This document shows, one piece after another, positions 1 through 7,811 of a stretch of 64,000 nt of DNA (position 1 is its first letter; each line of letters starts with the position of its first letter). The DNA comes from Martelella radicis (lineage in GTDB: Bacteria > Pseudomonadota > Alphaproteobacteria > Rhizobiales > Rhizobiaceae). The notes below the pieces were generated by a model. It ran no database searches. It had not been told where the DNA came from and saw only the letters and a list, made by a program, of their open reading frames with translations. The DNA lies in the NCBI RefSeq assembly GCF_014196625.1, contig NZ_JACIDZ010000004.1, positions 248,001 through 312,000 on the forward strand, in the 5' to 3' direction. The position numbers were made by a program, and so were the translations under genes.

Positions 1-1
1 G

Positions 2-1393
2 TTTGCGCAGACCCTTTCCGATGTATCGGTCGCGGATATCGCCGAAGGGCTGCTGCCCTCCGTCGTCAATATCTCGATCTCCGAGGAAGGCGGCCCGTCC
101 GGCGAGACACGGCCTTTGCCGGATGTTCCCGAGGGCCAGCCCTTCGAAGATCTGTTCGAGGATTTCTTTCAAGGTGAGCAGGGGCCGCGCAGCCGGCAAT
201 ATTCCTCGCTCGGTTCCGGCTTCATCATTGATCCGTCGGGCATCATCGTCACCAACAACCATGTCATCGACAATGCTGACACGATCGAGGTGACGCTTGC
301 CGACGGCACCACGCTTGATGCGACGCTGCTCGGCGTTGACGACAAGACCGACCTCGCCGTGCTCAAGGTCGAGTCGGACGAGCCGCTGCCAGCCGTGAAA
401 TTCGGCGATTCACGCCGGGTCCGCATCGGCGAATGGGTGCTGGCGATCGGCAATCCCTTCGGGCTTGGCGGTTCGGTCACGCTCGGCATCGTCTCGGCGC
501 GCGGACGCGAGCTTGACGGGCCCTATGACAATTTCATCCAGACGGATGCGGCGATCAACAAGGGCAATTCCGGCGGCCCGCTGTTCAACATGGATGGCGA
601 GGTGATCGGCATCAACACCGCGATCCTGTCGCCTTCGGGCGGATCCATCGGAATCGGCTTCTCCGTGCCGAGCGAGCTTGCCGAAAACGTCATCGACCAG
701 CTCGTCGAGTTCGGTCGCACGCGCCGGGGATGGATTGGCATCCGTGTCCTTGAGGTAAGCGATGCGCTTGCCGCCTCGCTCGGTGCCGATGATCCCGCCG
801 GCGTTGCCGTTGGTTCGATCATCGAGGGCGGCCCCTCCGACGGCGGGCCTTTGCAGGAAGGCGATATCATTCTCACTTTCGACGGTCAGCCGATCGACAA
901 TCCACGCGACCTGCCGCGCTTTGTTGCCGAGGGGCGCATCGGTGAGCCGGTGGACGTCGAGATCATCCGCGAAGGAGAGCGCATGACGGTTCAGGTCACG
1001 CCGGAACTGCTGGAGGAGCCGGAAGAGGTGGAAGAGGCTCTGGCCGAGACGGAAGAGCCGATGGACGATGGCGATGCCGTGACGCCCGGCCTGCCGGTCA
1101 GCGTTTACGGGATGACGCTTGCCGAACTCGACGACAATGGCCGCGCACTCTACCAGATCGACGGCGATGTCGAGGGCGTTCTGATCACCGAGGTGGAAGA
1201 GGGCAGCGCTGCCGCTGACGAGGGGCTGATGCCCGGCATGGTGATCGCCGAGGTCGGCCAGGACGCGGTGACGACGCCGCAGGAGGTTCGCTCGCGCATC
1301 GTCGAGCTGATTTCCGAGGGCCGCCGCAGCGTCTCGATCATGGTCGCCGAGCCCGATGGCGCCCTCAGCATCAAGAGCCTGGTGCTGGAATAG
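2..1393 (+). CDS. degP: Do/DegP-family periplasmic serine endoprotease (5' partial)
   Basis: Trypsin-like HtrA protease that degrades or refolds misfolded envelope proteins in the periplasm. The reading frame is open from base 2, so the signal peptide and true start lie outside the window; the first internal ATG at 116 is not the start. The catalytic triad is visible as His (codon 260-262, in NNHVID), Asp (350-352, in DLAVLKV) and Ser (569-571, in GNSGGPLF). Two PDZ regions follow, one around 720-1010 and one around 1090-1390, separated by a Glu-rich linker (about 1010-1080). This is the usual protease-PDZ-PDZ order of DegP/DegQ/MucD. The gene ends 5 bp before the stop of the convergent serB gene. 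Family identity is secure; which Do paralogue it is cannot be told from this fragment. Confidence 0.95.
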   Translation, partial: FAQTLSDVSVADIAEGLLPSVVNISISEEGGPSGETRPLPDVPEGQPFEDLFEDFFQGEQGPRSRQYSSLGSGFIIDPSGIIVTNNHVIDNADTIEVTLADGTTLDATLLGVDDKTDLAVLKVESDEPLPAVKFGDSRRVRIGEWVLAIGNPFGLGGSVTLGIVSARGRELDGPYDNFIQTDAAINKGNSGGPLFNMDGEVIGINTAILSPSGGSIGIGFSVPSELAENVIDQLVEFGRTRRGWIGIRVLEVSDALAASLGADDPAGVAVGSIIEGGPSDGGPLQEGDIILTFDGQPIDNPRDLPRFVAEGRIGEPVDVEIIREGERMTVQVTPELLEEPEEVEEALAETEEPMDDGDAVTPGLPVSVYGMTLAELDDNGRALYQIDGDVEGVLITEVEEGSAAADEGLMPGMVIAEVGQDAVTTPQEVRSRIVELISEGRRSVSIMVAEPDGALSIKSLVLE

Positions 1394-1398
1394 AAGCC

Positions 1399-2289
1399 TC
1401 AGCCGCCGACGAACTCCGCCTTGCGATAACCCTGGATATAAAGCAGCGCCGTCAGGTCCCCATGGTCGATGCGGATATCGGCCTGTGCCGCAACCGTCGG
1501 CTTGGCATGCAGCGCGACACCCGAACCGGCAAGCTCCAGCATGCCGAGGTCATTGGCGCCGTCGCCGACGGCCATGATCTCGGTCTCCGAAATGCCGCGT
1601 TTCCGGGCGACATCGTGCAGCGCCTCGATCTTGGCTTGCCGGCCGAGGATCGGGTCGGCGACATGGCCTGTCAGCTTGCCGTCCTTCTCGATAAGCGTGT
1701 TGGCGCGGTTCTCGTCAAACCCGATCATCGCGCCGATGCGGCTGGTGAAGACGGTAAAGCCGCCGGACACCAGAGCGGTATAGCCGCCATTGGCCTTCAT
1801 CGTCGCGACCAGTTCCTTGCCGCCCGGCGTCAGCGTGATGCGCTTTTCGATGATCTCGTCGACAATGCCGATATCGAGACCCGCAAGCAGCGCGACGCGC
1901 TCGCGCACGGCGGGCTCGAATTCGATCTCGCCGTTCATGGCGCGCGCCGTGATGCCCGCGACCTTGTCCTTCAGCCCGACTTCGGCGGCCAGTTCGTCAA
2001 TGCACTCCTGACCGATCATGGTGGAATCCATGTCCGCCAGCAGCGCCTTCTTGCGGCGGCATACCTGCGGCTGGATCACGAGGTCGACGGGCAGGTTCGC
2101 GATTTCCGCCCGGATCGCCGCTTCGGCTTCCTGCCGGTTGATATGGTGGGCAAGGTGAAGATCGACGGCGATGCCCTCGTTCAGCCAGTCGACCTTTTCC
2201 ACCGCGACCGCGTCGGAAACCCTTGAAACCTGCTCCGAGGTGACAACAGGGTTTGACGGATTGGCGACAAGCGTGGCAACGAGAACCAT
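1399..2289 (-). CDS. serB: Phosphoserine phosphatase SerB
   Basis: HAD-superfamily phosphatase that converts O-phosphoserine to L-serine, the last step of serine synthesis, in the cytoplasm. The 296-residue protein has an N-terminal regulatory-type region of about 80 residues and then the HAD core: nucleophile motif DMDSTMIGQECIDELA, a Ser-Gly motif (ALVSGGFTVF), a conserved Lys in GRQAKIEAL, and the acidic motif GDGANDLGML. The start at 2289 has an AAGGA Shine-Dalgarno 7-8 bases upstream; the open frame extends 21 codons further but that stretch lies inside miaA. The start codon shares two bases with the divergent miaA start inside a CCATGG palindrome. The 3' end nearly abuts degP. Confidence 0.95.
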   Translation of the reverse strand: MVLVATLVANPSNPVVTSEQVSRVSDAVAVEKVDWLNEGIAVDLHLAHHINRQEAEAAIRAEIANLPVDLVIQPQVCRRKKALLADMDSTMIGQECIDELAAEVGLKDKVAGITARAMNGEIEFEPAVRERVALLAGLDIGIVDEIIEKRITLTPGGKELVATMKANGGYTALVSGGFTVFTSRIGAMIGFDENRANTLIEKDGKLTGHVADPILGRQAKIEALHDVARKRGISETEIMAVGDGANDLGMLELAGSGVALHAKPTVAAQADIRIDHGDLTALLYIQGYRKAEFVGG

Positions 2290-3193
2290 GGCGAATTCCT
2301 TGGACAAAAAACTGCGTGCGGTTCTGATAACCGGGCCGACGGCGGGCGGCAAGTCCGCTTATGCTTTGCGGCGCGCGCGCGAGACCGGGGGCGTCGTGAT
2401 CAATGCCGACAGCATGCAGGTCTATGATACGTTGCGGGTGCTGACGGCGCGTCCCTCGGACGAAGACATGCAGGGGATCGAACACAGTCTTTACGGCCAT
2501 GTCGCCGCGGGAGCGGACTATTCTACCGGCGCCTGGCTGCGCGATGCAGCGGCGCTGATCGCGCGGCTTGAAGGCGAGGGGCGGTTGCCCGTTTTCGTCG
2601 GCGGCACTGGGCTCTATTTCAAGGCTCTGACCGAGGGATTGGCCGAAATGCCCGAGGTGCCCGCGGAGATCCGCGCGCACTGGCGGCAGGCACTGGAAGA
2701 TCAGGGCCCCGAGGCGCTTCACGCCATTCTTGCCGACCGCGACCCGGTCATGGCGGCGCGGCTTAAGCCTGCCGACGGGCAGCGGATCGTGCGCGCGCTT
2801 GAAGTCAAGGAGGCATCCGGGCGATCGATCGCGGACTATCAGGCCGAGACGCCGCCGCCGCTGATCCGTCCGGAGGCGGCCGAGAAGGTGGTGATCCTTC
2901 CCGAACGCCCGGTGCTGCACCAGCGCATCAATGCGCGTTTTTCCGCCATGCTGGATGAGGGAGCGGTTGAGGAGGTGAAAGCTCTTCTGGCCTTTGATCT
3001 TCCCCCCGAAATGCCGGTGATGCGGGCAATCGGCGTGCGCGAGATCGCAGCCATGCTCAACGGGGAAATGGACCGCGAGGCCGTCATCGAGCGGGCGAGT
3101 GCCGCAACCCGGCAATATGCCAAGCGGCAGATGACCTGGTTTCGCAATCAGATGGGTGAGGACTGGAAAAGGCTCGATCCCACAGCGCTTTAG
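2288..3193 (+). CDS. miaA: tRNA dimethylallyltransferase MiaA
   Basis: Transfers a dimethylallyl group to N6 of A37 in tRNAs that read UNN codons. The 301-residue protein carries the P-loop GPTAGGKS near its N-terminus, the DSMQVY motif that contacts the tRNA base, a GGTGLYFKAL motif, and the C-terminal RQYAKRQMTWFRNQ segment typical of MiaA. The ATG at 2288 was chosen because the family begins about 18 residues before the P-loop and no other nearby in-frame ATG fits; the ribosome site is weak. It overlaps the divergent serB start by two bases, so each 5' untranslated region must lie within the other gene, or one transcript is nearly leaderless. Confidence 0.95.
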   Translation: MANSLDKKLRAVLITGPTAGGKSAYALRRARETGGVVINADSMQVYDTLRVLTARPSDEDMQGIEHSLYGHVAAGADYSTGAWLRDAAALIARLEGEGRLPVFVGGTGLYFKALTEGLAEMPEVPAEIRAHWRQALEDQGPEALHAILADRDPVMAARLKPADGQRIVRALEVKEASGRSIADYQAETPPPLIRPEAAEKVVILPERPVLHQRINARFSAMLDEGAVEEVKALLAFDLPPEMPVMRAIGVREIAAMLNGEMDREAVIERASAATRQYAKRQMTWFRNQMGEDWKRLDPTAL

Positions 3194-3271
3194 CCTTGGC
3201 GGGCACCACCGGTTCTGCCTAATTTAATTTCACTCGATCGCCCGTTTGGCTATTTTTCTTGCACTCGCGCG

Positions 3272-3300
3272 TTGACTGATGCGGCAAGACGGGCTATCAG
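3272..3300 (+). promoter_or_regulatory. Probable sigma-70 promoter of the ilv leader and operon
   Basis: TTGACT at 3272-3277 and TATCAG at 3295-3300 are separated by 17 bases, close to a housekeeping promoter. Transcription would begin about 6-7 bases downstream, at or next to the ATG of the leader peptide at 3307, which suggests a leaderless leader-peptide mRNA. The boxes are seen; the start site is inferred. Confidence 0.6.
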
Positions 3301-3306
3301 CCAAGC

Positions 3307-3363
3307 ATGGCTATGAAAGAACTTCTTATTGTGGTGGGATCGCGCATGGGCAGGATGGTGTAA
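3307..3363 (+). CDS. ilv operon leader peptide (attenuator), 18 aa
   Basis: A short frame encodes an 18-residue peptide, MAMKELLIVVGSRMGRMV. Residues 6-10 are Leu-Leu-Ile-Val-Val, exactly the end products of the pathway encoded downstream. It is followed by a 10-bp perfect hairpin (3341-3390) and then by a Rho-independent terminator (3396-3420) before ilvB. This is the classic arrangement of transcription attenuation by ribosome stalling: scarcity of charged Leu, Ile or Val tRNA stalls the ribosome at 3322-3336 and should favour readthrough. The putative promoter places the transcript start at the ATG itself, with no Shine-Dalgarno, as known for some rhizobial leader peptides such as trpL. 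The role is inferred from sequence and context. Confidence 0.8.
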   Translation: MAMKELLIVVGSRMGRMV

Positions 3364-3390
3364 CCATCCGGCATAAGCCACCCATGCGCG
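3341..3390 (+). promoter_or_regulatory. Pause/protector hairpin of the ilv attenuator
   Basis: CGCGCATGGG at 3341-3350 is perfectly complementary to CCCATGCGCG at 3381-3390, and an inner stem pairs GGATGGT (3353-3359) with ACCATCC (3363-3369). The 5' arm lies in the last codons of the leader peptide. A ribosome stalled at the Leu/Ile/Val codons would mask the outer stem. AGCC at 3376-3379 could then pair with GGCT at 3397-3400 in the terminator's 5' arm. That antiterminator pairing is tentative. Confidence 0.6.
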
Positions 3391-3395
3391 ACGAC

Positions 3396-3420
3396 AGGCT
3401 CCTTGAAGGGGCCTTTTTTT
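3396..3420 (+). terminator. Attenuator terminator upstream of ilvB
   Basis: An 8-bp stem (AGGCTCCT at 3396-3403 with AGGGGCCT at 3407-3414, one G-U pair) with a 3-base loop is followed directly by a run of T to 3420. It lies about 46 bases upstream of the ilvB start, so it should reduce ilvBH transcription when branched-chain amino acids are abundant. Confidence 0.8.
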
Positions 3421-3466
3421 ATGCCCGATAGGAACGCAAACACCTAGAGACCATCGAAACGGAAAA

Positions 3467-5245
3467 ATGACGATGACCGCGACGGACAACTTGATGACAG
3501 GCGCCGAGATCGTTTTGCAGGCGCTGAAAGAAAACGGGGTTGAACATATCTTCGGATACCCCGGCGGCGCCGTGCTGCCTATCTATGACGAGATCTTTCA
3601 GCAGGACGAGATCGCCCATGTGCTTGTGCGTCACGAGCAGGGCGCGGGCCATGCGGCCGAGGGCTATGCCCGCTCCACCGGCAAGGTCGGCGTCATGCTG
3701 GTCACCTCCGGTCCGGGGGCGACCAATGCGGTTACGCCGCTGCAGGATGCGCTGATGGATTCCGTTCCGCTGGTCTGCATTTCCGGCCAGGTTCCGACGA
3801 CCCTGATCGGCTCGGATGCCTTCCAGGAATGCGATACCGTCGGCATCACCCGGCCCTGCACCAAGTACAACTGGCTGGTCAAGGACGTGAACGACCTCGC
3901 CAATGTCATCCATGAGGCCTTCCGCATTGCCCAGAGCGGTCGTCCCGGCCCCGTCGTCGTCGATGTCCCGAAGGACGTCCAGTTCGCCAAGGGGCGCTAT
4001 ACGCCGCTCAAAGGCCATCCGATCCGCGAGAGCTATCGTCCGGAGGTCAACGGCAATGCCGATGCGATCCGCACGGCGGTCGAGCTGATGGCCAAGGCGA
4101 AACGCCCGATCCTCTACACCGGCGGCGGCGTCGTCAATTCCGGCGATGACGCCACGCGGCTGCTGCGCGAACTGGTCGGGCTGACGAATTTCCCGATCAC
4201 CTCCACGCTGATGGGTCTCGGCTGCTATCCGGCGTCCGGCAAGAACTGGCTCGGCATGCTGGGCATGCACGGTTCCTACGAGGCCAATATGGCGATGCAT
4301 GACTGCGACGTCATGGTCTGTATTGGCGCGCGCTTCGATGACCGCATTACCGGGCGCGTCGATGCCTTCTCGCCGAACTCGACCAAGATCCACATCGATA
4401 TCGACCCGTCCTCGATCAACAAGAACATCCACGTCGATATCCCGATCCTCGGCGATGTCGCGCATGTTCTCGAAGAGATGGTCCGCGCCTGGCGCGCGCT
4501 GCCGGCGGAAAAGCCGTCGCTCGATGACTGGTGGGGCAATATCGACCGCTGGCGCGGGCGCGACTGCTTCGCCTACACGCCCAACAAGGACGTGATCATG
4601 CCGCAATATGCGCTGGAGCGGCTGAACGCGGCGATCAAGGGCCGGGATTTCTACATCACCACTGAAGTCGGCCAGCACCAGATGTGGGCGGCGCAGTTCT
4701 TCGATTTCGAGGAGCCAAAGCGCTGGATGACGTCCGGCGGTTTGGGAACGATGGGCTATGGCCTGCCGGCAGCGCTCGGCGTCCAGATCGCGCATCCGGA
4801 AGCGCTCGTCATCGATGTTGCCGGCGATGCCTCGATCCAGATGTGCATTCAGGAGATGTCGGCGGCGATCCAGCACAATGCACCGATCAAGATCTTCATC
4901 ATGAACAACCAGTATATGGGCATGGTCCGGCAATGGCAGCAGCTCCTGCACGGCAACCGGTTGTCGCACTCCTATACCGAGGCTATGCCCGATTTCGTCA
5001 AGCTGGCGGAAGCTTACGGCGCGGAAGGGATCTACTGCGACAATCCGGACGACCTGGATGAGGCGATCCAGCGGATGATCGACAGTCCCAAGCCGGTAAT
5101 CTTCGACTGCCGCGTCGCCAATCTCGCCAACTGCTTCCCGATGATCCCGTCGGGCAGGGCGCATAACGATATGCTGCTGCCGGACGAGGCCAATGACGAA
5201 GCCGTCGCAACCGCCATCGATGCCAAGGGCCGTCAGCTCGTCTGA
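3467..5245 (+). CDS. ilvB: Acetolactate synthase, large catalytic subunit
   Basis: Thiamine-diphosphate enzyme that condenses two pyruvates to 2-acetolactate (valine, leucine) or pyruvate with 2-oxobutyrate to 2-aceto-2-hydroxybutyrate (isoleucine). The 592-residue length is normal. The N-terminal TPP domain contains the catalytic Glu in VRHEQGAGHAAEGYAR (about residue 57); the central FAD/regulatory domain spans roughly 195-340; the C-terminal TPP-binding domain contains the GDASIQMCIQE and NNQYMGMVRQW motifs. A second in-frame ATG six bases on (3473) is an alternative start; the CGGAAAA upstream fits either. It is co-directional with ilvH 21 bp downstream and lies behind a leader-peptide attenuator. 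Confidence 0.97.
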   Translation: MTMTATDNLMTGAEIVLQALKENGVEHIFGYPGGAVLPIYDEIFQQDEIAHVLVRHEQGAGHAAEGYARSTGKVGVMLVTSGPGATNAVTPLQDALMDSVPLVCISGQVPTTLIGSDAFQECDTVGITRPCTKYNWLVKDVNDLANVIHEAFRIAQSGRPGPVVVDVPKDVQFAKGRYTPLKGHPIRESYRPEVNGNADAIRTAVELMAKAKRPILYTGGGVVNSGDDATRLLRELVGLTNFPITSTLMGLGCYPASGKNWLGMLGMHGSYEANMAMHDCDVMVCIGARFDDRITGRVDAFSPNSTKIHIDIDPSSINKNIHVDIPILGDVAHVLEEMVRAWRALPAEKPSLDDWWGNIDRWRGRDCFAYTPNKDVIMPQYALERLNAAIKGRDFYITTEVGQHQMWAAQFFDFEEPKRWMTSGGLGTMGYGLPAALGVQIAHPEALVIDVAGDASIQMCIQEMSAAIQHNAPIKIFIMNNQYMGMVRQWQQLLHGNRLSHSYTEAMPDFVKLAEAYGAEGIYCDNPDDLDEAIQRMIDSPKPVIFDCRVANLANCFPMIPSGRAHNDMLLPDEANDEAVATAIDAKGRQLV

Positions 5246-5266
5246 GCTTGAGAAAGGTTTGAAACA

Positions 5267-5839
5267 ATGAACGCCAAACTACAGCCGACCGGTTCAGCCT
5301 ATTTCATCTCCAGCCCCACGGCGCCGCCGGAGCGCCACACGCTGTCCGTGGTCGTTGCCAATGAGCCGGGCGTCCTTGCCCGCGTCATCGGCCTTTTCTC
5401 CGGCCGTGGCTACAACATCGAAAGCCTGACCGTTTCAGAGACCGAGCACGAGGCGCACCTGTCGCGCATCACCATCGTCACCAAGGGCACGCCCGACGTG
5501 CTGGAGCAGATCAAGGCGCAGCTCGACCGGCAGGTGCCGGTGCACAAGGTGGTCGATCTTTCGGTGCGCGCCCGCGAACTGGGGATTGCCCCTCCGGTCG
5601 AACGCGAGGTGGCGCTGATCAAGGTCGTCGGCAATGGCGACCAGCGTCAGGAAGCGCTGCGGCTTGCCGATGCGTTTGAAGCCAAGGTGGTAGACGCCTC
5701 AGTCGAACATTTCCTGTTCGAGCTGACCGGCAAGGTCTCCAAGGTCGATCAGTTCATCTCCATCATGCGGCCGCTCGGCCTTGTCGAGATCTGCCGCACG
5801 GGTCCTGCCTCGATGAACCGCGGTCCGCAGGGCATGTGA
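5267..5839 (+). CDS. ilvH: Acetolactate synthase, small regulatory subunit
   Basis: Regulatory partner of the large subunit; it activates the catalytic subunit and confers feedback inhibition by valine. The 190-residue protein has an N-terminal ACT domain (about residues 23-97, with the pattern ANEPGVLARVIGLFSGRGYN) and a C-terminal ACT-like domain (about 105-180). A GAGAAAGG ribosome site precedes the start. The gene lies directly downstream of ilvB, so both respond to the attenuator. The stop codon overlaps the left end of the palindromic element that follows. Confidence 0.96.
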   Translation: MNAKLQPTGSAYFISSPTAPPERHTLSVVVANEPGVLARVIGLFSGRGYNIESLTVSETEHEAHLSRITIVTKGTPDVLEQIKAQLDRQVPVHKVVDLSVRARELGIAPPVEREVALIKVVGNGDQRQEALRLADAFEAKVVDASVEHFLFELTGKVSKVDQFISIMRPLGLVEICRTGPASMNRGPQGM

Positions 5840-6093
5840 TACCAAGGATCGATGAATTGATCCTTCGGTTTATTTGACAAACTACGCTTCCCCCTCATCC
5901 GTGATCCCGGCCTTGAGCCGGGGTCCAGGGCTACAAGAAAACCTTTTGCCACAGCGCCTTACGCGCCGCGGCCCTCGCTATTTGGCCTGGATCCCGGCTC
6001 AAGGCCGGGATGACGGAAAATGAGGAGCAGGCTTCTTACATCTCCAACAGGCTTCGTCAGCATTCTGAAGGATCAATGATTGATCCTTGGTAT
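5839..6093. repeat. Nested palindromic intergenic element (MITE/REP-like)
   Basis: The gap between ilvH and the LysE gene holds a 255-bp element with inverted ends. The left arm (5839-5868) and the right arm (6065-6093, reverse complement) are nearly identical, and each is itself a small palindrome with AAGGATC and GATCCTT arms. Inside lies a second inverted pair: GTGATCCCGGCCTTGAGC near 5901 and its counterpart near 5990-6012. No reading frame of note is present. It resembles short palindromic elements common between genes in alphaproteobacteria; the transcript could fold into a long hairpin and may end the ilv operon. Confidence 0.6.
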
Positions 6094-6119
6094 AAGGTCA
6101 GGAGACCCGTTTCGCCGGA

Positions 6120-7379
6120 TCAGGGGACGCCGCTCCGGTACGGGCTTGAGACAAGAAGGGCAGGGCGATGACGCATGACACGCTTCTGGCATTGCTTGGG
6201 TTCGCGCTTGCGGCCTCGATCACGCCCGGCCCGAACAACATGATGGTCTTCGCCTCGACGGTGAATTTCGGCTTTTTGCGCACGCTGCCGCACATATCTG
6301 GCGTCGTTGCGGGTTTCGCCATTCTGATGGCTGGCGTGGGCGCCGGTCTGGGTGCGGTCATCACCGCCTTTCCGCCCATCCTTGTTTTCGCGAAGATTGC
6401 CGGCGCCCTCTATCTTCTGTGGATCGCCTGGAAGATCGGCACGACGCGGAAGATGTCTTCCAGCGAGGCGACGACCGGCAGGCCGCTCACCTTCATTCAG
6501 GCAGTCGGTTTTCAGTGGGTCAATCCGAAGGGCTGGATCATGGCGTTGACGGCCATGTCCGTCTTTACCGATCCCGCCCATTACGGTCGCTCCGTCGCGA
6601 TTGTGGCGGTCGTGTTCGGCCTGATCACGATCCCCAGCATTTCGCTCTGGGCCGGCTTCGGCTCGGGGCTCAGGCATTGGCTTTCCTACGGCGATCGGCT
6701 CAAATGGTTCAATATCGTTATGGCTCTGGTGCTGGTGGCAAGCCTTTGGCCGATGCTGCGGTGAGGCTTCATCTCCGGCAAGGTGGGCCGCAAGGCGATG
6801 CCGCGCGCGCGACAGGCGCGACATGACGGTGCCTGCCGGCACATGGAGCCGGTCGGCGATTTCCTCATAGCTGAACCCTTCAAGGTCGCACATCACCACG
6901 ATATCGCGGGCAGCCGGCGGCAAGGCGTCGAGCGCATCGGCAAGTCTCAGCCGGTCGATTTCGACATCTTCATCGGCATGGTCGTCCGGTAATTCCTCGG
7001 CCGCATCGATTTCGACAAAGGACAGCGTGTTGCGGTGGCGGAAATGGTTGGCGTTGATATGCACCATGATCGCATAGAGCCATCCGCCGAGATTGTCGCC
7101 ATGCCATTGCGCCCGGTGGGAGAGGGCGCGTTCAATCGTGTCCTGCAGCAGGTCGGCGCCGTCCTCGGGCGAACCGGCCAGGCTCTGCGCCATGCGGCCG
7201 AGTTGCGGCAGGCAGCGCCGCAGCTCCGTTTCGAACAGGCGTTCGGGCGCGGCGGGTTGTATCCGCCGCGCCGGTTCGGGGTCAGGCCGGGCGCGCGACC
7301 TGCCAGAGATTGCTGACGTCTGCGCCGGTGACGTCGCCAGGCTTCTTGTCATTTGCCCGGAAATAGAGAGGTTCGCCAT
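6120..7379 (-). CDS. ECF-type RNA polymerase sigma factor with abnormal antisense C-terminal extension
   Basis: The first half (about 6770-7280) is a recognisable extracytoplasmic-function sigma factor. Region 2 includes EDGADLLQDTIERAL and WLYAIMVHINANHFR; region 4 includes the helix-turn-helix LEGFSYEEIADRLHVPAGTVMSRLSRARHRL. No stop follows the sigma domain, and the frame runs about 210 more codons, antisense to the whole LysE gene, to 6120. The extension looks non-biological: His/Arg/Asp-rich with no domain. In another frame a TGA lies at 6769-6771, just past the LysE stop, so one lost base could explain the readthrough. The start is uncertain: 7379 and 7352 both lie inside the upstream secreted-repeat gene, implying coupling. 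No anti-sigma gene is adjacent. Confidence 0.65.
   Translation of the reverse strand: MANLSISGQMTRSLATSPAQTSAISGRSRARPDPEPARRIQPAAPERLFETELRRCLPQLGRMAQSLAGSPEDGADLLQDTIERALSHRAQWHGDNLGGWLYAIMVHINANHFRHRNTLSFVEIDAAEELPDDHADEDVEIDRLRLADALDALPPAARDIVVMCDLEGFSYEEIADRLHVPAGTVMSRLSRARHRLAAHLAGDEASPQHRPKACHQHQSHNDIEPFEPIAVGKPMPEPRAEAGPERNAGDRDQAEHDRHNRDGATVMGGIGKDGHGRQRHDPALRIDPLKTDCLNEGERPAGRRLAGRHLPRRADLPGDPQKIEGAGNLRENKDGRKGGDDRTQTGAHASHQNGETRNDARYVRQRAQKAEIHRRGEDHHVVRAGRDRGRKREPKQCQKRVMRHRPALLVSSPYRSGVP
6168..6764 (+). CDS. LysE/RhtB-family amino-acid exporter
   Basis: Inner-membrane exporter of the LysE superfamily, whose members expel amino acids or derivatives. The 198-residue length is typical. 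About six hydrophobic segments are visible. The N-terminal signature SITPGPNNMMVFASTVNFG and the central QWVNPKGWIMAL motif are characteristic of the RhtB/YggA branch. An AAGAAGGGCAGG stretch precedes the ATG. Substrate cannot be deduced. The complementary strand carries an uninterrupted continuation of the downstream sigma-factor frame, discussed there. Confidence 0.9.
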   Translation: MTHDTLLALLGFALAASITPGPNNMMVFASTVNFGFLRTLPHISGVVAGFAILMAGVGAGLGAVITAFPPILVFAKIAGALYLLWIAWKIGTTRKMSSSEATTGRPLTFIQAVGFQWVNPKGWIMALTAMSVFTDPAHYGRSVAIVAVVFGLITIPSISLWAGFGSGLRHWLSYGDRLKWFNIVMALVLVASLWPMLR

Positions 7380-7668
7380 TCAGAGCCCACTGTTTCTGCC
7401 CATCCTTGCGCACCACAAACGAGAAATGTGCAAAAGGTTGCGCGGTTGGGTTGGCGATATATGGCGGCCAATCGGTCGCGCAGCTACCGTAGCAGGCGGA
7501 TACGTCCCTTGCGTCCTTGTCATAGGTGTAGAGGGTGTGACCGTTCTGCGCGGCCAGGACCTGACCGTCATAGGTGTCCACGGTGCGGAAGGTGCTGGTG
7601 CCGGCAAAGGCGGTGCCGGCGACGGCAATGAGCGCGGCGGCGGCGAGAATGGATGCTTTCCTGATCAT
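7282..7668 (-). CDS. Secreted repeat protein of the COG4315 family
   Basis: A 128-residue exported protein of unknown function. It starts with a signal peptide (MIRKASILAAAALIAVAG, cleavage near AFA-GT). Two copies of the secreted repeat follow: one with GHTLYTYDKDARDVSACYGSCATDWPPY, which includes a Cys pair, and a second with GEPLYFRANDKKPGDVTG. The frame is open 18 codons upstream, but the signal peptide argues for the start at 7668. The 3' end overlaps the start of the sigma-factor gene, so the two are probably co-transcribed. Proteins of this family often accompany ECF sigma factors; a stress or redox role is conjecture. Confidence 0.8.
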   Translation of the reverse strand: MIRKASILAAAALIAVAGTAFAGTSTFRTVDTYDGQVLAAQNGHTLYTYDKDARDVSACYGSCATDWPPYIANPTAQPFAHFSFVVRKDGQKQWALNGEPLYFRANDKKPGDVTGADVSNLWQVARPA

Positions 7669-7811
7669 GTCTTTCAGTCCGTTTCGTTTTGTCGCGTCGG
7701 GGTTCGAAAGTGACGCGTTCACCCCCTAGACACGTCGGGCTCCTGTTTTATTCCAGGCAGGCACGAGTTTTTTTGTTGCCCCGCCGCGGCGAATCCTGCC
7801 AAGTCACGCCC

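Noticed and set aside
3250-3489. 79-codon minus-strand frame over the ilv leader
   Set aside because: It is opposite the promoter, attenuator hairpins and leader peptide and has no support of its own.
3419-5164. Open frame of about 581 codons on the minus strand
   Set aside because: Mirror of ilvB with no homology or ribosome site; typical antisense frame in high-GC DNA.
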